In this document: positions 53,994 through 59,741 of the stretch, piece by piece | Layout of the letters: each line of letters starts with the position of its first letter | Position numbering within the stretch: position 1 is the stretch's first letter | Origin: Chloroflexota bacterium | Lineage (GTDB): Bacteria > Chloroflexota > Dehalococcoidia > Lucifugimonadales > Lucifugimonadaceae | Direction: 5' to 3' | DNA length: 59,741 nucleotides | Assembly: GCA_002730555.1 (NCBI GenBank) | Contig: PCAM01000024.1 | Location: forward strand, 1-59,741 | The notes under the pieces: generated by a model | What the model was told of the DNA's origin: nothing | Databases searched by the model: none | The model's input: the letters and a program-made list of their open reading frames with translations, nothing else | Position numbers and translations under genes: made by a program

Positions 53994-55208
53994 ATGCTGA
54001 TGCCGAACCGCACCAGATGGATCGTAATCGTCGCCGGCACCGGCCTCGCGATCGTAGCGATAGTCGTCGCATTTCTTATCATTGACGCGGATACAGCCGA
54101 CACGCCCGTCGTCGCGGCCACCCCAACGCCCTCGAGCACGGACGACGGATTCGTGGCGCTCACCCCGTTCCAGGCGCGCGTTCTCGGTTTCGATGTCCTG
54201 GACGAAGTCGATCTGCCGGAGGACAATCCGTTCAGCCAGGCGAAAGCCGACCTGGGACGGCTCCTGTTCTTCGACCCTAGGCTTTCGGCCAACTCCTCCA
54301 TCAGTTGCGCGTCGTGTCATCAGCCGGCCCAGGGTTGGGCCGACGGGCTGCCGCTCAGCTTTGGTTATGCCGGTTCGGTTCACTGGCGCAACACGCCGAC
54401 GGTGATCAACTCCGCCTTTCACCCCAAGCAGGGCTGGGACGGCAAGGCGCTCCGGCTGGATATACAGGCGCAAGGGGCTATGAAGAGCGCCGTGGCGCAG
54501 AACGTGGGCCCGGTGATGGCCGAAGAGCGACTGCGTCAGATCCCGGAGTACGTAAAACGATTTGAAGAGGTGTTCGGCCCCGGCGGTCCGTGGTTTGACG
54601 ACGCCTCCCGCGCCATCGCCGTGTTTGAATCGACCATCATCTCCACCAACGTTCCATTTGACCGCTTCATGGAGGGAGATGAATCGGCGCTCTCGGACTC
54701 AGCGAAACGCGGGTTCAAATTATTCACAACGACCGCGGGCTGCTCAGCATGCCATCGCGGTCGGCTTTTCACGGACGAGGACTTCCACGGACTTGGCGTG
54801 CCAGCGCCGGCCGATTTCTCCGAAGACCCGGTTCGCCAGATCACATTCCGATACGAGGTACGTGCCCGGGGCGTCACCGAGGACGTGTACCGGGCCGCCA
54901 CGGACGACCCGGGGTTGTATCTCGTGACCAAGGTCGACACCGATTACGGGCAATTCCGCACGCCGATGCTGAGAGAGCTGGGGCAAACGGCGCCGTATAT
55001 GCATAACGGGGCGTTCGCAACGCTTGAAGAGGTGATCGACTTTTACGACAGAGGTGGAGGTGAGTCGCCGAACCTTGACCCGCTGATCAGTCCTCTGGGC
55101 CTCAGCAGCCAGGACAAGGCAGATCTCGTCGCATTCCTCGAATCCCTCACCGGCGACTCGATCATCATCGAGAAACCCGAACTTCCGCCGTACGAGGTTA
55201 TCCAGTGA
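53994..55208 (+). CDS. Di-haem cytochrome c peroxidase/MauG-family protein, membrane anchored
   Basis: A 404-residue protein with an N-terminal membrane segment (about residues 9-30), a PT-rich linker, then a peroxidase body with two c-type haem sites: CASCH at 105-109 and CSACH at 250-254. Also seen: DPRLSANSSISC, WRNTPTVINSAFHPKQGWDG, FRTPMLRELGQTAPYMHNG with a likely axial ligand. Family members reduce hydrogen peroxide or transfer electrons. It is 26 bases upstream of the AioA-like oxidoreductase on the same strand, a pairing reminiscent of the iodate-reductase loci. Two ATGs (53994, 54000) are possible starts. Confidence 0.92.
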   Translation: MLMPNRTRWIVIVAGTGLAIVAIVVAFLIIDADTADTPVVAATPTPSSTDDGFVALTPFQARVLGFDVLDEVDLPEDNPFSQAKADLGRLLFFDPRLSANSSISCASCHQPAQGWADGLPLSFGYAGSVHWRNTPTVINSAFHPKQGWDGKALRLDIQAQGAMKSAVAQNVGPVMAEERLRQIPEYVKRFEEVFGPGGPWFDDASRAIAVFESTIISTNVPFDRFMEGDESALSDSAKRGFKLFTTTAGCSACHRGRLFTDEDFHGLGVPAPADFSEDPVRQITFRYEVRARGVTEDVYRAATDDPGLYLVTKVDTDYGQFRTPMLRELGQTAPYMHNGAFATLEEVIDFYDRGGGESPNLDPLISPLGLSSQDKADLVAFLESLTGDSIIIEKPELPPYEVIQ

Positions 55209-55234
55209 ATATCACCTCGAAAGGGCGGGAGTAG

Positions 55235-57886
55235 ATGGTCGATTACGTTCCGGGCACCAGCGTTCCGCTCCCGCCGCCGGACGCCCGCGTTAACAACACC
55301 GCCTGCGATTACTGCATTGTTGGCTGCGGCTATCGCGTCTTCACGTGGCCGGACGGCGTTGAGGGCGGGCCCCGGGCGTCCGAGAACGCGCTCGGTGTGG
55401 ACATTCCGGTTGGCGCCGGGGGGGCCTGGATTAGCCCGAACATGCACAACTACACGTTGGTAGACGGCGTCCGTCACCACGTCGTTGTGCAGCCCGACCC
55501 GGACAGCACCGTGGTCAACCGCGGCGGCAACCACAGCATGCGCGGGGGCACGCTCGTCGGGAAGGTGTACAACCCGGACGGCCCAACGTCTGACCGGCTC
55601 AAGACGCCCCTCATGCGCGTGAACGGCGAGCTGGTCCCGGTGTCGTGGAACGACGCCATCGAGGTGATGCAGCGCGTATCCAGCCACGTGATCGACAAGC
55701 ACGGCGCGTCGGCGTGGGGGATGAAGACTTACTCCTACAACTACTTCGAAAACACGTACGCGATATCTAAATTAGCCTTCAGGTCCGTACATACTCCCGC
55801 CTACGCCCCGCACGACAAGCCGGGGCCAGGCGACGACACGCCGGGGCTGACCGACTCCGGGATCATCCCGTTCAGCGCCAGCTACAAGGACTGGAGCATG
55901 GCGGAGGTCATCTTCCTTTCAGGAACCGATCCGTTCGAGACAAAGACGGTCCTGTTCACCGAGTGGATGATGACCGGGACGCCGAAGAAGTTGATCTTCG
56001 CCACGCCCCGGCGCACCCAGGGCGTCGTCTGGGCGGAGAGCCACGGCGGCCTGCACCTGCAAGTGATCCCGGGGAGCGACACCGCCCTGCACCTGGCGAT
56101 CCTCCGGTTGATCATCGAGAACGGCTGGGAAGACAAAAATTTCATTGAGAAGTGGATCGCTAACTCCTGGGAGATAGACGCCGGGATGGGGCGCGGGACG
56201 CGCAACACGCCGGTCGAGTGGCGAACCACGTGGGGCAAGCTGGGGACGGACTATGACGGCTACATCAAGTGGCTGTTTGAGCAGGACATTTCGCAGCTGG
56301 AACGAGCGGCGGAGATCACGGGCGTTCCGGAGGAAAAGATCCGGCTGGCCGCAGAGATGCTGGCCAAGCCGGTGGATGGCGTGCGGCCCAGGACCTCGTT
56401 CGCTCTTGAGAAGGGCAACTACTGGTCGAACAATTATCTGAACACGGCGTCGTACGCGGCGCTCGGGTTGATATGCGGCGCCGGGAACCGGCCGGGGCAG
56501 ATGATTTCCCGGCTGGGCGGCCACCAGCGTGGCTGGAAGGGCGCGGCTTCCTACCCGCGCATTCAGAGCCCGAACAAGTTGCCAGGACGGCGCCGGCAGG
56601 AGATCGACCTGGATCGATGGGTTGAATCCGGCAATCTGCGCTTTGCCTGGGTGATGGGCACGCTGTGGATCCAGGCGATGGCGGCGTCGGATGAGTTCTA
56701 TAAACGGTTCGTGGAGCTGACCCGCGACAACCCTCACCAGATAACCGACGCCAGCCCGGAGGCGGCAGCGGAAGCGCTGATCAAACGGGCGGACAGCGGC
56801 GGCATGGTCGTCGTCAACTCCGAGATCTACCTCCGAGCACCGATCTCGACGGAGCTATCAGACATCGTGTTGCCCGCTTCAGGCTGGGGAGAAAGTGACC
56901 TTACGCGCGCCAACGGGGAGCGCCGACTGAGGCTGTACGAGAAGTTCGCCGATCCGCCGGGCGAGGCGCAGCCGGACTGGTGGGCGATCGCGAAATTCGG
57001 GCGGGCGATGGGCTACGAGGGTTACGACTGGCAGGACTCGAACGCCGTGTTCGAGGAGGCGTCCAAGTTCGGACGTAACGGTCTACTCAACTACCACCCG
57101 CTCGTGGTCATAGCGGAACGGGACGGGATCCGGGCGCACGATCTTTTGAAGAGGTACGGAACGACCGGGATCCAGACGCCGATTCGGTTGATCGATGCCG
57201 ATCTGACCGGGACCGCGCGGATCCATGATTCGACGCTCGTACTGGAGCCGCCCCAGGGCGCGGGCGTGCACGAGAAGTGGCTGACTAACTTCAAATCGCA
57301 CTCCGGCAAGGCGGTCCTGAACAAGGCGCCGTGGGAGTTGTTCAGCGATTTCTACGAGCGCATTACTCCGAAAGGCGATGAACTGTGGGTCACGAGCGGC
57401 CGCTACGGCGAGGTGTGGCAGTCGGCTTACGACGATCTGCGCAAGCCGTACCTGACAAACAGGACCCCGGAGCACTTTGTCGAAATCCATCCGGACGACG
57501 CAGTTGAGCGAGGTATCGAGAGCGGCGACTGGATAGAGATCGTCAACGACGACGTCCTGATCCAGACGGGCGGATTCACTTTCGTCGAGGGCGAGGCTTA
57601 CACGTTCACGCGCCTGGTCGAAGAGGGTTTGATCAAGATTGGAAGCGGGCGCATGACGGCCATTGCCGTGGTGACGGATGTCGTGCGGCAGGGCGTGATG
57701 TTCACCAATTTCATGTGGCCGCGCTGGCCGGGTTCAGCGGCCAACAGCCTGGTGCACCGCGTTCCCGATCCGATCGCAAACCGTTACCGGTTCAAGCTCG
57801 GCAAGGGACGTGTCCGCAAAACAGGCGAGTCCGAGTTCAAACGATCGTTCGACGTGACGACGTTCAAGTCCCGGGCTATCGGTTGA
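55235..57886 (+). CDS. AioA-like molybdopterin oxidoreductase (arsenite oxidase/iodate reductase family)
   Basis: A DMSO-reductase-family molybdoenzyme of 883 residues. Seen: the 3Fe-4S motif CDYCIVGC (Cys24, Cys27, Cys31) with Ser101 in NHSMRGG in place of a fourth Cys, as in arsenite oxidase; DRLKTPLMRVNGELVPVSW; YFENTYAISKL (Glu172); ISRLGGHQRG (Arg426, His430); and a C-terminal EFKRSFDVTTFKSRAIG. Compared with arsenite oxidase, Glu, Arg and His of the active site are kept, but the His eight residues before the Glu is replaced (Lys164). No TAT signal and no Rieske subunit gene nearby. Its substrate is unclear; iodate or arsenite are candidates. Confidence 0.88.
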   Translation: MVDYVPGTSVPLPPPDARVNNTACDYCIVGCGYRVFTWPDGVEGGPRASENALGVDIPVGAGGAWISPNMHNYTLVDGVRHHVVVQPDPDSTVVNRGGNHSMRGGTLVGKVYNPDGPTSDRLKTPLMRVNGELVPVSWNDAIEVMQRVSSHVIDKHGASAWGMKTYSYNYFENTYAISKLAFRSVHTPAYAPHDKPGPGDDTPGLTDSGIIPFSASYKDWSMAEVIFLSGTDPFETKTVLFTEWMMTGTPKKLIFATPRRTQGVVWAESHGGLHLQVIPGSDTALHLAILRLIIENGWEDKNFIEKWIANSWEIDAGMGRGTRNTPVEWRTTWGKLGTDYDGYIKWLFEQDISQLERAAEITGVPEEKIRLAAEMLAKPVDGVRPRTSFALEKGNYWSNNYLNTASYAALGLICGAGNRPGQMISRLGGHQRGWKGAASYPRIQSPNKLPGRRRQEIDLDRWVESGNLRFAWVMGTLWIQAMAASDEFYKRFVELTRDNPHQITDASPEAAAEALIKRADSGGMVVVNSEIYLRAPISTELSDIVLPASGWGESDLTRANGERRLRLYEKFADPPGEAQPDWWAIAKFGRAMGYEGYDWQDSNAVFEEASKFGRNGLLNYHPLVVIAERDGIRAHDLLKRYGTTGIQTPIRLIDADLTGTARIHDSTLVLEPPQGAGVHEKWLTNFKSHSGKAVLNKAPWELFSDFYERITPKGDELWVTSGRYGEVWQSAYDDLRKPYLTNRTPEHFVEIHPDDAVERGIESGDWIEIVNDDVLIQTGGFTFVEGEAYTFTRLVEEGLIKIGSGRMTAIAVVTDVVRQGVMFTNFMWPRWPGSAANSLVHRVPDPIANRYRFKLGKGRVRKTGESEFKRSFDVTTFKSRAIG

Positions 57887-57926
57887 TCAAAACTCCAGTC
57901 CAACGATATCCCGGCGACCCGGCCCG

Positions 57927-58295
57927 TTACTCGGCCTTCACGACCCGTTGAGCGACCTCGAACTCCAGCAACACCGATCCTGTGCCGACCGGCCCGGACG
58001 CACTCAAGCCGGGGTGTCCGCCGGAGCCCGGTTGACCGCCTTCTCCGAGATCAGCTGGCGGTCCGGCGTGCCCGCGTGTGAACGCCTCGCTGTTCACCCA
58101 TGCCAGGAACGCTTCCTCGGACTCCCACCTCGTGTACACAAAATAGCGCGTCTCGCCGGCGGTCGGCCGGAGCAGTTCAAAGCCCTCGAACCCCGGCATC
58201 TTTTCTACCTCGCCCGCCCGGGCGCTGAAACGCACCTCCAGTTCCGCACCCCGGCCTTCCGGCACAGCTATCGCGTTGATTTTGACGACGCTCAT
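57927..58295 (-). CDS. Antibiotic biosynthesis monooxygenase-type (IsdG-like) protein
   Basis: A 122-residue protein of the dimeric alpha-beta barrel superfamily. Seen: the N-terminal VKINAIAVPEGRGAELEVRF strand-helix, MPGFEGFELLRP, and YFVYTRWESEEAFLAWVNSEAF with the conserved Trp and a following His, as in haem-degrading monooxygenases. A Gly-rich stretch interrupts it before the last strand. ATG at 58295 with GAGG is preferred over 58307. Convergent to the AioA-like gene. Confidence 0.82.
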   Translation of the reverse strand: MSVVKINAIAVPEGRGAELEVRFSARAGEVEKMPGFEGFELLRPTAGETRYFVYTRWESEEAFLAWVNSEAFTRGHAGPPADLGEGGQPGSGGHPGLSASGPVGTGSVLLEFEVAQRVVKAE

Positions 58296-58307
58296 GAGTT
58301 CCTCCAC

Positions 58308-58724
58308 TTGCGATCCGCGAAATGCCCCCGGGGTTGGAGGATGTCGGTCGCTGACCGTACTTTGTTCAATCGAAGGACCAAGGATAGAACGGGGTCGGCT
58401 TTAGTGAAGCCTTCATGTAACGAATACGGATAATCCCGAAAGAACGCCATCGCGTCACCATTTAGTCGGATTGTGGTCACAGCCATAGCACTGAACCCGC
58501 AATTACCGTAGACTGCCATGTTGTCTCTGGGTGGCGGCCTTTTCCCGCGGGATTTTGTGAACGATGTCCATCATCACGAACCCGGGATCACTTGAGCATA
58601 TCCATCGTCCAAAGCAACCATTGAAGACTCAATCACGACCAGACAAATACAAATTTTCACTCTTTGTTAGCGACGTAACCGGTAACTTGCAGAGGGTTCG
58701 CAACTGTCTCGGGGAGCAGGTCCA
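58308..58724. other. Intergenic region (divergent), no gene supported
   Basis: A 417-base gap between the minus-strand monooxygenase and the plus-strand lipoprotein. It is richer in A and T than its surroundings (for example around 58640-58670) and should hold promoters for both. One 75-codon minus-strand ORF (58292-58519) overlaps the monooxygenase start and has no support. Confidence 0.5.
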
Positions 58725-59519
58725 TTGCGCATAGGCAATTGGCTACCACGGCGACGCAAGTCGCTGATACTGAACGCCATCGCGACAGCGACGCTCGCGT
58801 TGATCGTTGCGTGCGGAGGCGGAGGATCTGATCCGACCGCCGAGCCGACCGCCGAGCCGACCGCCGAGCCGACCGCCGCAGCGGCGCCGACCGCTGTTCC
58901 GGATTCCAGTGCCAGAGCCGTTCCGACGGCGACCACATCCCCGTCAGTCGCACCCACGTCGGTCCCAACTCCCGGACCGACCGCTACCGCTACCAGCACC
59001 CCGGAGCCGACGGCCACGCCGAAGCCGACCGCCACACCGACCCCGATGGTCTCAAACACCTTTGACGGCTTCGGTTTCTCTATTCAACTGGACCAGGACA
59101 GCACGTTTGCATCGTCCGATTTCGTACTGAGTGGATGGACCAGCGAGGCAGCCGACGACGACCAGGGCCTGGTGACGTTTACCTACAACGGGGCCAATGT
59201 CATTCTCTTCTGGGAACCGGGCGGCAACACCCCGCAAGCCCTGGCCGATTCAACATACGAGCTCCAGAAACTCAGCAAACCCGATTACGAATTCACGGCA
59301 ATAAACGAAGGTGATTTGGTAGTGGACGGACAGGCAGGAAGGTTCGGAGGGTTTGTGTTCGCTGATGCCGCCGGCGAAAATGCCAGCGGAGGCCTCATCG
59401 GGGCCTGGACGTGTCCGGGCTCCGGGAACTCAATATCACTAACGGCGACAAGCCCCGATTCGACCGCCCTACAGATTCGGTTCGACCGACTAGTTTTAGG
59501 ATTTGAATGTGGCGTCTAA
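58725..59519 (+). CDS. Lipoprotein with PT-rich linker, unknown function
   Basis: A 264-residue protein with leader and lipobox LIVAC (about residue 30), a spacer of about 80 residues rich in Pro, Thr and Ala, and a beta-rich C-terminal domain of about 150 residues (FDGFGFSIQLDQDSTF, LVTFTYNGANVILFWEPGG, QAGRFGGFVFADAAG). The linker would hold the domain away from the membrane. Start is TTG. No family recognised. Confidence 0.75.
   Translation: MRIGNWLPRRRKSLILNAIATATLALIVACGGGGSDPTAEPTAEPTAEPTAAAAPTAVPDSSARAVPTATTSPSVAPTSVPTPGPTATATSTPEPTATPKPTATPTPMVSNTFDGFGFSIQLDQDSTFASSDFVLSGWTSEAADDDQGLVTFTYNGANVILFWEPGGNTPQALADSTYELQKLSKPDYEFTAINEGDLVVDGQAGRFGGFVFADAAGENASGGLIGAWTCPGSGNSISLTATSPDSTALQIRFDRLVLGFECGV
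58833..58880 (+). repeat. 12-base tandem repeat in lipoprotein linker
   Basis: CCGACCGCCGAG is repeated three times from 58833 to 58868 and once more with a change, coding for repeated PTAE units. It can expand or contract by slippage. Confidence 0.9.
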
Positions 59520-59568
59520 CAACGGATTTGTAATCAAGTCACGTGCAGCGTTCCCGGGCGGAATCGTC

Positions 59569-59741
59569 ATGAATCGCATATTCGCCGTGGCCGTCGCAAT
59601 CAGCCTTATCGCGTCTTCCATCATGCCCGCGGTGCCCGCGCTCGCGGATACTGGACCGCCACCGCCAGCCGGAGACCCAGGCTTCGTAGACCCAGGACCG
59701 CCAGCCGGAGACCCAGGCTTCGTAGACCCAGGACCGCCAGC
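59569..59741 (+). CDS. Secreted repeat protein, 5' part (cut by window end)
   Basis: From the ATG at 59569 the frame stays open to the window edge. Residues 1-26 form a signal peptide ending ALA before DTG. The mature part starts with Pro-rich repeats of PPAGDPGFVDPG. The same frame is also open upstream (GTG at 59509), but the ATG gives a proper signal peptide. The function cannot be told from the part seen. Confidence 0.7.
   Translation, partial: MNRIFAVAVAISLIASSIMPAVPALADTGPPPPAGDPGFVDPGPPAGDPGFVDPGPP
59662..59741 (+). repeat. 36-base tandem repeat inside the last gene
   Basis: Two identical 36-base units (59662-59697 and 59698-59733) and the start of a third, each coding for 12 residues. 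The identical DNA shows that the array is young or kept uniform. Confidence 0.95.

Noticed and set aside
58292..58519. 75-codon minus-strand ORF
   Set aside because: It overlaps the start of the monooxygenase gene, lacks a ribosome site and has no recognisable features.

Overview
The window looks like a chromosomal piece of a high-GC member of the Chloroflexota, most likely near Dehalococcoidia/SAR202. This is inferred from gene content, not from a phylogenetic marker. The pointers are: rsmH-ftsA-ftsZ with no peptidoglycan (mur) genes between them, a B12-dependent ribonucleotide reductase under NrdR, an archaeal-type archaellin gene, many small lipoproteins with PT-rich linkers, paired metallo-beta-lactamase-fold hydrolases, a sulfatase, and an arsenite-oxidase-like molybdoenzyme. 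No plasmid, phage, insertion sequence or CRISPR array was seen.

Layout. 1-3.8 kb: SAM cycle (3' end of ahcY, a broken hotdog thioesterase, metK with a structured leader) and a phosphohexomutase. 3.8-5.1 kb: a frameshifted archaellin gene and tRNA-Gln. 5.1-10.5 kb (minus): two peptide-transporter ATPases, an MFS transporter and a class III aminotransferase. 10.7-17.8 kb: mixed metabolic genes (beta-propeller, Vps62-like protein, aspartate dehydrogenase, phosphotriesterase-like hydrolase, three lipoproteins, PHP phosphoesterase). 17.8-28.5 kb: holA, a DUF1232 protein, ychF, an unknown His-tailed protein, hemW, nudC, selB with an unknown partner, and two MBL-fold hydrolases. 28.6-32.3 kb (minus): a TPP-enzyme half, an alkaline-phosphatase-superfamily protein, a zincin and endonuclease IV. 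32.8-43.6 kb (minus): a housekeeping run read as moaB, trmD, lipoprotein, rplS, priA, def, cca, secD, secF. 44-51.8 kb (plus): rsmH, ftsA, ftsZ, a small protein, nrdR, a 35-codon ORF and nrdJ. 52-58 kb: a sulfatase, then a di-haem peroxidase and AioA-like oxidoreductase pair, then an antibiotic-monooxygenase-type protein. 58.7 kb to the end: a PT-repeat lipoprotein and the start of a secreted repeat protein.

How the genes work together. AhcY and MetK close the methyl cycle that feeds the methyltransferases RsmH and TrmD. NrdR probably controls itself and nrdJ through two boxes 31 bp apart. MoaB would supply molybdenum cofactor for the AioA-like enzyme. Def, PriA, HolA, Cca, SecDF, YchF, RsmH, TrmD and L19 are core replication, translation and secretion functions.

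Best candidates for something new: (1) the di-haem peroxidase plus AioA-like molybdoenzyme pair, which resembles part of an iodate-reductase (idr) locus but lacks the Rieske subunit; (2) the bacterial archaellin gene, broken by one frameshift; (3) small ORFs tightly packed into the division and nrd operons; (4) a dispersed family of GC-rich imperfect palindromes in the intergenic gaps.
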